A DNA stretch of 64,000 bases from Triops longicaudatus (Eukaryota; Arthropoda; Branchiopoda; Notostraca; Triopsidae), in the NCBI GenBank assembly GCA_022885665.1, contig JAGQDJ010000042.1, positions 248,001 through 312,000 on the forward strand. The letters run 5' to 3'. The translations under genes and the position numbers were made by a program. The notes under the pieces are model-generated. The model was not told where the DNA came from. It made no database searches and saw only the letters and a program-made list of their open reading frames with translations. Below, in pieces: positions 48,360-58,539 of the stretch (the stretch's first letter is position 1; every line of letters begins with the position of its first letter).

Positions 48360-51180
48360 CCTATGCACGACACCCATATCATCCTATGGGCCCCGTATAG
48401 TCATCAGCTGCTACATACTTTCCAAAACGAGCAATGCTCGACTAGTCATATGAAGAAGAATGTGGGTGAGTTGTTAACTCACCCAATCCAGGTGTTAGGG
48501 AAGCTTTTCCACGCTTAACCAGAAATTAGGTTTGGTAGATTTTTGAAAACGGGGCCAGTGTCCACATAAAGAATGATAGAAGAAAACTTTCTTCAATCCT
48601 TTTTTAATTATTTTTTTTTATCCACAGTTTACTCGGTACAGTATATAAGGCAGACCGGTTGACAATTCCATTAGTCAGTCACTGTTTTAAGTAACAAAAA
48701 TCTAAGTTAACGGTAAACTAAATAATACATACATGTAAACGAAGTTGTCAAGAAGTTGATATGACAACACGATCGCAGCAAGCCAAATTGCAGGTGCTTT
48801 TCTGGTTATTCAGTTCAGGAAATGCGCAGTTTATTTTGGACTAGACGCTTAAAAAATACGGCACTGTTATAATTAAATCGCTGATTTGCCTGAAATACTC
48901 GATTTCACTCGATATGAGGCCATTTCGTGCCAAAATCATGCCATTTTCTAACAGTTACACGTGACGTGGATTAATTACCTGGCTTATTTTTACCCAATGC
49001 CAAAAATGGCACGTGGCGAACGCCTGAATTGGTAAGCCGCAATACTTGCTCTTGCTCTAACTGGTCCTTTCTCTTCTTTAATGACGCTTCTACTGCTGAG
49101 GGACCTAATTTAGTTCAAAGCCCAAAATGGAATAATGAATACACCACTTTAAACAAACAAGTCTCAAAATAAATAAAAAGTCAACAAAAACTATAGAAAT
49201 ACCACATTTTGTAAAAAAAAAGCATAGAAGTAATTATCAGAAACACAAGACATAAGCGACAAAATACAGAAAATTGCGAAAAAATACAAAAATCGTCAAA
49301 CTAAATTTTTTTTTTTGTTCGAAACCATCGTAAACTTAGCCTATTGAAGGAATCAAAAAGTTAACAATTAGAAACAAGAAAAGTATATTATATAGGTTGT
49401 TACATTTTGATTGTTCCTAATGATTGTTACATTTCAGATATTAAATTACTTATCATAAATAGATTTGTATAATTTGGATAAAATATTATAAAAATCAATA
49501 AAATTCAAATCTGTAGAGAAGATAAACTAATAATTAAATTGGACAGAATTCTCGAAACAACAAAATGAGGAAAAATAGTCGAAAAATAAATTTGTTTTAG
49601 TGCCAGATAAATAAATATATGGATAAAAAAACAGACGACTTCAAGAGCAGCATTGCAAAACTTAATTTTAAAAAATCGATAAAAATATTCTTCAGATGAA
49701 AATTTCTGATAAAAAGTCTTACGAAAGCTTGTCAAAAGTAATTACAGCACAACAAATAATGAAATCAAACGTGAAAACCAGCAGCGAAAATGCACCGACT
49801 TACTCAAAAACAGAGAAAACAGAATAACTCAGAAAAATCGACAAGCAAAAGTTTAAGGCGTACAAAAATAAATAAATACAAAGTAACATCAATAATAAAA
49901 GCAGAATGAATATAAAATCAAAGAAAATAAATGTAGAGTAACCTTTAAATCAATGAATCGAACATCAAACGGTATTGAAAGGAATTCAAAGCATTGTATG
50001 GCCAGAGTTGTAGCCATGATGATTATCATGGGTAGTGGAAGGCTTCGAGTCAAAAGTTTGTAAGTGTCGGTGGCGAAGAATCCTGCCTCCTTTGAGAAAT
50101 CCGAGTTCTTTAAAACGTGATGGAGATGCAGGAGCAGCGATAATGTGACCCCAAACGCCATTCAAAGTTTTGCTGTGTGTCAATGGTAATTTATGCTTCC
50201 CTACTCTTTGGTCTTCTTAAGACGCAGTTTTCTTGTATTCCTGTCATCCGTCCCTCTGCTTTTTTGTGTGCCGCAACACTCGGTCAAGGGCTTTTACGGG
50301 GGGTTGGTGCACAAAAGATACGTCAGTTCTTAATAGGCAAACCGCAGGTGTAACCTGGGCCCAAAGAATTAAGCATTTTTGAAGCCCACCTTTTCGCCTT
50401 CTGCGGGCCCTTGTTAAGCCTTCCTTTCCCTTTTACAGTCCGCTTAAAGCGGTACTGAGCTGTACAGTACTACACAGTACTATACTTTACTGTACTATCC
50501 GCCCCGATCACAAAACCTAAACCTTAACAAGACGCATTGGATTTCTGACAAACCTCTCTCCACCGTCTTAAGAAACTCAAATTATCCCTCCTAAAAGCAA
50601 ATGACGCAACGCTTGGCTGATTCGGGAGCACCCAAAACGTCGCAATCCTTTGCAAGAACCCATAAGCCTAATCCAAAGAAAGGTGAGAACCACTTGGTGA
50701 GAAACCGTTTTACCATACCATAAATGCAAGTACATCCATACAGTACTCGTCACAATAAATTGACCCTAAACGAACGGCCAAATCCCAAGCACACGGCATT
50801 AGCCGAAAATGCATGCCCCTGTATCGCTTTCCTTTGGAAACCTCGAACTGCACTCATTATAGCCCCAAGTCGTCCGTTCTGATTTCTCAGGAATTGGACT
50901 TCTCGCTGAATTAGGTAGTTGTCACGTCACACAGCTAAGAAGCGAAAATCAACTAATTAAAAGATTAGCCTTTTCGTTACCGTCAACTGGAGCTGTGTTG
51001 AATGCATTGGGTATACATATCCATAGGAAACCGTAGGCGATCTATTATTCTTTAACGGAAAGAAACAAACCTAAATATCGTCAGATGAGCTATGTACAGG
51101 CTATCTAGCGTAAAATTATTTTTTTTTTCTTTCAAAATTTTATTTTCAGCACATTTTCACATTTCGGTTTTACTATTTCT
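48360..51180. other. gene-free stretch, A-skewed from about 49100 to 49960
   Basis: No gene recognised. Between 49100 and 49960 the plus strand is extremely AT-rich with clear A-over-T skew. At 50451-50500 there is a small cluster of AGTACT/TACTGTAC units. Confidence 0.55.
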
Positions 51181-51209
51181 GACCTAAGATACTTTTCATG
51201 GTAACCAAG

Positions 51210-51475
51210 CTTCGTAATGTCCGATGTTCGTCATGTTCGCAGCTAGCTATATTCGACCCTTTTCTGCTCTTTTCTCAGACTTCTGCTTCTGTATGATCTT
51301 GCTGTAAGTGAATAAAAGAAAGACTTCTTGAAGTTAGAAGCTCGTTATATCCGAAAATTTTCGGCTTTTGATTGTTGACGGTTCTTCTTAACAGGGCTCG
51401 TTATAACGACACTCTACTGTTTATCAAAACAGTTTTGGTGTCTCCAAAGAGCTCATTGTAGTGAGGTATTACTGT
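51210..51475. mobile_element. pogo-like MITE(s), possibly nested
   Basis: Two outward termini are seen. CTCGTTATAACGACACTCTACTG ends at 51419 (inverse CAGTAGAGTGTCGTTATAAC). A second ends at 51475, followed by TA (inverse CAGTAATACCTCACTACAAT). Family internal motifs (GTAATGTCCGATGTTCG, GCTCGTTATATCCG) lie to the left. The left boundary is unclear, so one insertion inside or beside another is inferred. Confidence 0.6.
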
Positions 51476-52139
51476 ATCACAAGACAACAGTGTATTTCAC
51501 TAGTTGTGTTAGGCAAAAGACCCTATGCAAGCTAAATGCAAAGCACTTGTGCAAAACAAAAAGTTTCCATCATAGTAGCCGATGGCAGCTGCACGACTGC
51601 TACGCAATTGGGGACGCTGAACACGTCAATTGCCGTGCTTATGGCATGGGAGCGCTCTCAGTGTAGTTCGCACGGCTACAGCCGCTTGTAGATATGATAA
51701 GAAGATTCTTCGTTGTCTGGTGCCATTGCCGTTTGCTCGTGCCAGATTTTGGCAAGTGCTTATAACTAATTGCTCAGATTTTTTTCTAGAGGCACTCACA
51801 GAAGCTCTCTTATCCGGTAAAGCTTTCGTGGAAGAAGAATTACACAAATATGTTTTCCGTTACACTTCGTAGACAAAATACCTTGTGCTTAAATATGATA
51901 TGCTTAAAAAATAAAACAAGACATAAATTATATCAATAAAACGAAAAAAAATGAAAAGCGCGATTTTTACGGGTTTTTCGGATTACATGACTTTTCGTTG
52001 ATCCAACTAGGGTTTTGTTTCTACTCTCATCTTAACACGTGATAAATGAGCAAATCAGAACAGATTGCCGTGCTGCTTTCCCTTGTTAACACGTTCTTGC
52101 GACATCTACAGTTGCAAACACAGTATTATCTAAAGACGC

Positions 52140-52620
52140 GTTTGCGAGCGAAAGTAACACCGTAATCTGCAATATTCAGCTCCGTAACACGTGTCAAGAT
52201 GGCAATGGGAACGCAGCCATAGAATAGTGAACGGGATAAGAAAGTCCCGGCTCTACGTGAATGAACCCGAGCAACGTAAAACGTAAGAAGCGCGGGCGCC
52301 TGAGGGTGGGCGGTTTAGTGGATGGGGTTTTAGTGATTCCTAGGCCTAGCACGGAGTCTTCGTTAACTCTTGCCCCACACATAGGAGCATCTCATGGTAC
52401 GAAAAGCAGAACCTGGACCAGGGGAAGGTCTATTAAAAACCGATTGGCGCAGCTGTGTGTGAGTGTGCAAGGGGAGAAAGACCAAAGTTTTCACCCGACA
52501 CTGGCAAATTTTCCACAACGGCAACAGCAGTAACAGTAACCAACTCTTATTTATCCGTTCGCACGTTCCGGGTCTGCAAGAAATTTTGACACGCTGCTCA
52601 GCCAACAATATAATCAGACA
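52140..52620. promoter_or_regulatory. GC-richer island with TG tract
   Basis: About 480 bp of elevated GC with a TG-rich tract at 52453-52468. The 90-codon frame on plus (52261-52533) and frames on minus overlap and show no domain. Candidate regulatory module by composition only. Confidence 0.25.
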
Positions 52621-53659
52621 CCTGCGTGCTCACTAAGCGAACTCGAATTCTAAAGGAAGGCAAGGCAAAGGGAGAACGACAAGCCACTGTGTAAAACCTC
52701 CCCAAGACGTTTTTCTAAAGAGATATAAGTTAATAGGGTTGTAGTATACCTGGTTAGACGTGATCGACAAGACAACAAAACGATGGCATCTGCGCCCCTT
52801 ATCGTTTTTAGCTTTTGTTCAATATTTTCTTTCCCTTTTTTTCTTGTCAACCATGGGAATCTAACTACCCTGAATAGAAAGAAGCATATGCACGATGATG
52901 TCCCATCACAGTTGCTCTGAACACAGAACAGCATGTATTGTTGGCGGGGGGATATCAACAACCAGTCGTCTGTCCCCCATAAAGACGAGGAATTATATGC
53001 AAGCAGTTTTTAACTTCCCCAGCTGGCTTTGTACCCATCCAAGAAGGAGATAACGCGCCTTCTGCAGAAGTTAAAACACCCGTCAAGATACCACACAGTA
53101 TGTGCAGCGGCTCAAGGTGTATGAATGTGTACAAATTGCCAATGGGTTGTTTTCGGCAAGCTGAGGGTTTAGAATGAACGAAAGCGAAAGTTTGGCAGAT
53201 AGCAGGTTGGAGGATTTCTTATGAATACTAATAAGGCGTCTGTGTATGAAACCGAAAGTGAAAACGCAAGGTGTTAGCTGATATTTTTACTTTTTTTCTG
53301 CAATAATAACACACATACACATTCAACGTGACATTGAAACCTTTACGGAAAGGGTTGGGCCCAAGAAAACTTCACATTTTACAAGCCGAAGCAGCAGATG
53401 TTATGCGAAAGCGAAATTAACAATTGCTCCCCTTGAAACTTCTCGATACATCTGCAAAATGGTTTACGACACATATGCCGGATTGCGGTATGAGACTTGG
53501 TATTTTAAACACCTTTAATACCTTAAAGGGCATTTCAAGGCGTTAGGAGTCTCAGTAACAGTGAAAAAGGAAAGTGTTCCTTTTTGTTTTCATTGTTGCA
53601 AAAAATGGTTACTTTTTGCAAGAAAGAGTGCAATGTGTCTTGAAGAGAAGTAACAATGC

Positions 53660-54090
53660 AAACCGTATATCTATAACGCTTTTGCCCAGGTTACTCCACG
53701 TGCATGGCGCTGCTCCCCAGCTGCATAGATCCTATTGTTGGGCAGCTGCAACACTTTTACAAAAGACATGCTGTTCTAGCTGTAGAGCGTAAGGAAGCCC
53801 CGGCTGGACAACTCTTCATGACTTCTATACGCTGATGTGGCCCACCATCCGCGCTTACGGACAGAGTGCAAAAGCCCGAGAAAAACGTTAAGGAGTGGTG
53901 GTGATGATCGTCACCTGGGCACCCTGCGTGGCCCTACCTTTTCTTTTCCCTACCGACCCTTTTTTATTTCTAAACGATACAGGCTACAACTCCCCGTCTC
54001 CCTAAACCAGGTGACAATATGCCAAAACACACTAACACCCGATCGCTGCCTAACCACTTCCGACCCTTTCTCCAAAAACGGACGATAATC
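53660..54090. promoter_or_regulatory. GC-richer island upstream of the emc-proximal repeats
   Basis: Higher GC with open frames of 72 and 83 codons and no recognisable protein. It is the nearest such island on the 3' side of emc apart from the gene itself. Function unproven. Confidence 0.2.
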
Positions 54091-54099
54091 TGTTTAAAT

Positions 54100-55430
54100 T
54101 CTGTATTACACCCTTAGAAAGGAATTCTTCGACAACTTCTTTCCTATTTCATCAAAAACTCTTCAGTGCTCACAAAATATTTATTCCTCGTAAAAACAGC
54201 AAAGAAGAGTATGAGATTTACCGTAGCGTTTTAAAAATGTATATTACGAAGTTAAATTGGTACAAGCAAAATTAATTATAGCTTTAGAATAACTAAGTAC
54301 AATATGTTTTTAACTTTTTTGCGTCTATAGTAACTAGTTAACTACGAATTGTTAAAAGGAGGAATGTTCTTGTATTGAAAAGCTCATAAGAGTGAATAGA
54401 GCAGAACATATTTATTGTCTCTAAACATTAGTTATTGGTTTTTAGATTGCAGTTGCTGAGCAATACTTGTCGGTGATTTTGAGGTGCCATAAAACCAAAT
54501 CATACAAGGAAAATAATGACTTAAATTCAAAAGTGACTACCGCGTGAAATAATCTAAGTGTCTAAAAGCAGCACTTACAGCTAAATTTGTCCCATTTCAC
54601 AATAACACAAGCAAACTAGTGAACTTTACAGCACGGCTGTGTATTTGGTAACAATGAATACTTTTGTTGCTTTCCTAGTGTACTAGGTTGCATAACCTGG
54701 TGGGTATGCCACTTCCGGGTAATAATGAATATTCCGTTCGACTTCCGTGGGGTTTTCCGAATGGCTCCATAAAAAAGATTACATTTTTTTCTTTATTTGA
54801 ATTCCCTTACAGTTTATTTTCAAAGTGACCAACCGGTTACTAATAATTAGAGGAAGGTAGGGTTAATAGCAACACTTCGCGCTTTGTAAGTTTTTATTCG
54901 TAGCATGAACTTACGTATCATCTAAGTGTATAGTTACTAGTTGCATATGTATCTCTGCTCTCTCTGAAGCTGTTTTATGCTTCTTAAAAACTTAAAACAA
55001 GGTTAAACTAGCCTTCAAACTAGGAGGCCCTCGTTTGTAACTGACTTATAAGCCGGTGGGTCAAGATTAACACCCTGTTTAACATGCGTTTTCTCACAAA
55101 AACTTTTCACACATTGTTCAGTAACATTCTGTGAGCTAAAGAAATGTTTTGTAAAAATTCTGGTTATCTATGATGAACGCAATGGGTGAGAACATACCAT
55201 CTGTTTGCTTGAAGAAAGGTAGCGAAATCAGACACTGTTGAATAATCTCGATTAATTCTCAATCATTCCACATGCAAAATTTTTAAGAGTACTCAACAAT
55301 GTGTAATTAATTACGATTTCTTACAGCCACGAGAAACTTTTTATTCAAAATTTATAATTTTTATTAATTTCGCGTCACGTTACTTTTGACCTTAGCATCC
55401 TTCTAACCTCTAATTGATTAACGTTAATTA
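54100..55430. other. AT-rich gene-free stretch
   Basis: No ORF of 60 codons or more, RNA gene or transposon recognised. Confidence 0.65.
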
Positions 55431-55690
55431 TTAGTCTTAAGCTTACCTAACTTAAACCAAACTTAACCTGGCTTTGTTTAAATTAACCTAACATTCCTTA
55501 CCCTACTTAACGCACCATAACCTAACACTATCAAGGCTAACCTAACCCATCATTACCTAGCCTATCTTTAACATAATCTTATATGTAGTTTTACCCGGCC
55601 TAACTTAAATTTACCTAACTAAACATATCCTAACGTCTTCTAACCTAATCTTCCTTGAACTAACTATACCTAATCTTGATTTACATAACT
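55430..55690 (-). repeat. degenerate CCTAA-type tract
   Basis: About 260 bp of plus-strand CCTAAC units (GCTTACCTAACTTAAACC, GGCTAACCTAACCC, TTCTAACCTAATC and others). It is one of the three densest tracts of this family in the window, 2.1 kb from the emc stop codon. Confidence 0.75.
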
Positions 55691-56556
55691 TAATACGAAT
55701 GATGTTACAAATGTTAGGGTATTAGCAAGAGAAGCCAATCTGATCAGCGGAAAGGAAATCCAGGGAAGCAAAAGGTCGGAAAGATTGAGGCTTCAGATAC
55801 TTAAAAAGGGGACTTTGAAATTGAGCCCACCTGTGTTCAGATTTTGATCCCAACTGAAAGTTTCTAGCCTTTTCCGAAAGTGTTTATTCAAACGTTTAAA
55901 AGATAAGCGCAACTGCTATAGGCCCAGAAACTTCTCAAGATTTAGCTATCCATCATAAGAAAATGGTTCTCTGTGCTCGTGTTCGGTTGTTGTACGCGGC
56001 AGGTGTGAGAGTGAGTTCCAGACCCGAAATGCACGTGATACCCCTGTTCCGCTGACAGAGAGCGCATTCTTGGGCCAGAAAACCTTTCGCCAATTCTTAT
56101 GAGCAAATAAGCCCAGTTCCCATCGCTGCCTGCGACAAAGACCAGGATGTTGCCAAAAATCGGAAGAGGAACAAACAAAACCTTCGATTTCAAGACACAC
56201 AACGTCCTTCATACAGCCAAAACTTCCCTTAGGAATAACTAGCTGCTGGCTTCTAATACTCTCTTCCTGACTATCTTTCATTAACTCGCACATTCTCAAA
56301 GTGCTTTACCCTTTCGTAAAGGATATTTAGCGCACACGAATAATCTGATCAATTTAAAAAATGCACCCAGCGTGAATTCTGTACATTTTTCAATGAAAAC
56401 AAGTTATTATCCAATATGAAAGTGTGAATTTAAATAAATAAACATAGGTTTTCTCTTACGGTTTGTGTATTTCTTATATACTTTTAGTGCGAGTGCCAAT
56501 TCTCACTCGTGTCAAACTTTCCAATGTTACAATACATTCACTGCTAGCTTTCAATC

Positions 56557-56775
56557 ATGAAAAGAGAAGCTAAGGAAAAGGGATGTCTTTTGTACAAAAT
56601 TGGAGCCATTTACGTTCCATTCAAAATTACTCCTCAAAAATTCTTAAAACGCCAGGATTATCACAGACAAAAGTACAAACGTAAAAACGCAGACATCCAA
56701 CACAGCGGAATCGTAGAGATTGAAAAAGGTGTCTACAAGCTTTACAGTGGCCAAACTCCCAGATTTACAAATTAA
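56557..56775 (+). CDS. hypothetical basic 72-aa ORF
   Basis: An ATG-started frame rich in lysine and tyrosine (for example KFLKRQDYHRQKYKRKN) with no transmembrane segment or recognised domain. It lies 1 kb beyond the emc stop codon on the opposite strand. Lysine richness is expected in AT-rich noise, so this may be a chance frame. Confidence 0.12.
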   Translation: MKREAKEKGCLLYKIGAIYVPFKITPQKFLKRQDYHRQKYKRKNADIQHSGIVEIEKGVYKLYSGQTPRFTN

Positions 56776-57737
56776 TCTTCCTTCGTGTGTTAAAAGACGT
56801 GAAAGTGGGTTACTAGGAGAGATCTATTTTATAATTTCGTTTTCAGAAAAAGACAGGGATGGGACTAGACACAAGGGATGGGGGTTGAAACAGTTTTTTG
56901 ACGGAATTTCGTTTTTCTAATTTTCCTTTGTAGTGTGAAATGATGGCCAGGTGGACCAATTTAGTGTCTCTTTGCATTCGAATGTCCCAGGTCTCCAATT
57001 TTTCAAACTGCAGCATGTACACGCGTAGCATATTGTGCTGCACATACGTATGTTAAAGATGTTCCAAGGCAAACCAGACACGGCGGTAGTTATCGTCCGG
57101 GGAAATGCAGCAGATATGTTCTGTATATCCAGGTCTCCGAACAATACAATGTCTGCCGTGTATATGGTTCATCAATGTGGCTGGCAGCTTTCTAATAATC
57201 CGTCAGGTGTTGACCACATGCATGGTAAATAACCACATGCACATGTGTTGTCGTTTAGCATTCAATTGCTTGCCAGGTATAGTACGACAAATAGAGACCA
57301 AATGGAAGGAAATTTCCGAAGAATTTCTTTAAAAAATATGATCGCTGAACCATTACCGCCATGGAGACGATGCTTGATGCTAGTAAAGCCCCGTACACAA
57401 GTTCAGGCGTCGTACTCATTTACTGGGTGGCTACTGCCCCACGACAGGCTCAGTTAGACAATCCGGATAATTAAAACAGATCTGGAGAGTCTGTTTCCAA
57501 TCGTCGGGGGTTCAAAGGGATTCATAAGTTTGTCTGCTGTTAACGAAATGGACGAAACACATGTGGAAGACACCTGGGCACATTTGACAGGTGTTAACGT
57601 GGGTTTCAACTGCCAGGAAGATACAATTTTTCGGCCTTTTTAGCCCTCTTTGTGACGATTACGAATATGGGCGATCTTTAGCTTTTGGTGTGGAATGCCA
57701 AGTCGAACGCATGGGGATTTTGTTTTGTAACTTAGTA

Positions 57738-57745
57738 TATGTACA
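57738..57745 (-). promoter_or_regulatory. Pumilio-type element in the emc 3' UTR
   Basis: The minus strand reads TGTACATA, matching the Pumilio/PUF consensus UGUANAUA, 34 nt past the emc stop codon. No AATAAA was found close by, so the extent of the 3' UTR is unknown. Confidence 0.4.
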
Positions 57746-57778
57746 ATTTGTAAAAAGGAGGGGGGAGTTTTGTAGCGT

Positions 57779-58297
57779 TTATGCTTTGGATTCCGGTCGG
57801 GAGAGAGAATGGCTCGGGACAGCGGTTGAATTCTGGGTTGGAGGCAAAACTCCCAGAGGTGTGCGGGAATGGCTAATAGCATTAGCACTGGAAGTTTCGG
57901 TCTGACTGGGCTGGCAAATACCAGCGTTGGGCACCACGGCAGCGGGTGTAGGAGAGGCCGAAGAAGCGTCCAAGGCACCGCAGTGTGGTCGTGGGACGTT
58001 CAGGACTTCGGAATCGGCCGCTTCCATCAACTGCACCGCTGAAGGAGCACCTCGCATAGCGGGGTGGCTCTCCAGGGCCCACTGGAGGTCGCAAATGTAG
58101 TCGATAACGTGTTGGATGACTTCCAACTTGGACACCTTTTTATTTTTGGGCACGTGAGGTACAAGCTCCTTCAACTTGGACAAGTACAACTGCATTTCTG
58201 CGTACTCCGGACCCTGATTTTTGCGAATTTTGCCACTCAGGGCATGGGTAGCCACATGTCCAGCGGCAGGCGAGGCATTGCAGTTAGCTTTCACCAT
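57779..58297 (-). CDS. emc: Id / extramacrochaetae HLH protein (172 aa, single exon)
   Basis: A helix-loop-helix protein lacking the DNA-binding basic region; Id/Emc proteins sequester E-proteins such as Daughterless in inactive dimers and so block bHLH-driven differentiation. Helix 1 spans about residues 35-50 (MQLYLSKLKELVPHVP), the loop is KNKKVSKL, and helix 2 about 59-77 (EVIQHVIDYICDLQWALES). No basic cluster of the E-box-binding type precedes helix 1. The C-terminal half is low-complexity (Ala/Ser/Pro) and contains SRTPLGVL at 144-151, aligning with the vertebrate Id destruction box. The chosen ATG has a good context (AAGAAAATGG). 172 residues is close to the family range of about 120-200. 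No intron is needed, although vertebrate Id genes have one near the C-terminus. Confidence 0.95.
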   Translation of the reverse strand: MVKANCNASPAAGHVATHALSGKIRKNQGPEYAEMQLYLSKLKELVPHVPKNKKVSKLEVIQHVIDYICDLQWALESHPAMRGAPSAVQLMEAADSEVLNVPRPHCGALDASSASPTPAAVVPNAGICQPSQTETSSANAISHSRTPLGVLPPTQNSTAVPSHSLSRPESKA

Positions 58298-58409
58298 TTT
58301 CTTAAAATTGATTGTTGACAGACTTGTAGCTGAAACAGACTCTGTAACTTTCGCGTGCTCACAACGAAGGCTAGATTCTTACTGCTGCTCCGAACGTGAC
58401 GCAGGAATG

Positions 58410-58476
58410 CTTTATGGCCACAGCGGCGCAGCTGTGAGGCAAGCTCCGCCCGTAAGGCCAGCCCCCCGGCCAATGG
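58410..58476 (-). promoter_or_regulatory. emc: emc proximal promoter: CCAAT, GC box, E-box, TATA
   Basis: Reading towards the gene on the minus strand: CCATTGG (inverted CCAAT, 58476-58470), CGGGCGGA (Sp1/KLF-type GC box, 58452-58445), CAGCTG E-box (58434-58429) and CCATAAAG (TATA-like, 58417-58410). This predicts transcription start near 58380-58387 and a 5' leader of about 85 nt. An alternative TATATT at 58558-58553 with TCAGTTG at 58523-58517 would give a longer leader. Confidence 0.5.
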
Positions 58477-58539
58477 AGCATGTACGGGACCTTTTACGCC
58501 CGCATGTAGCGCTTTACAACTGATTTTCTTCAGCGCGCT

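Noticed and set aside
55946..56299. Minus-strand 117-codon ORF whose end (AFRVWNSLSHLP) resembles the C-terminus of some non-LTR reverse transcriptases
   Set aside because: Only a handful of residues match. No upstream catalytic motifs, endonuclease or 3' tail were found.
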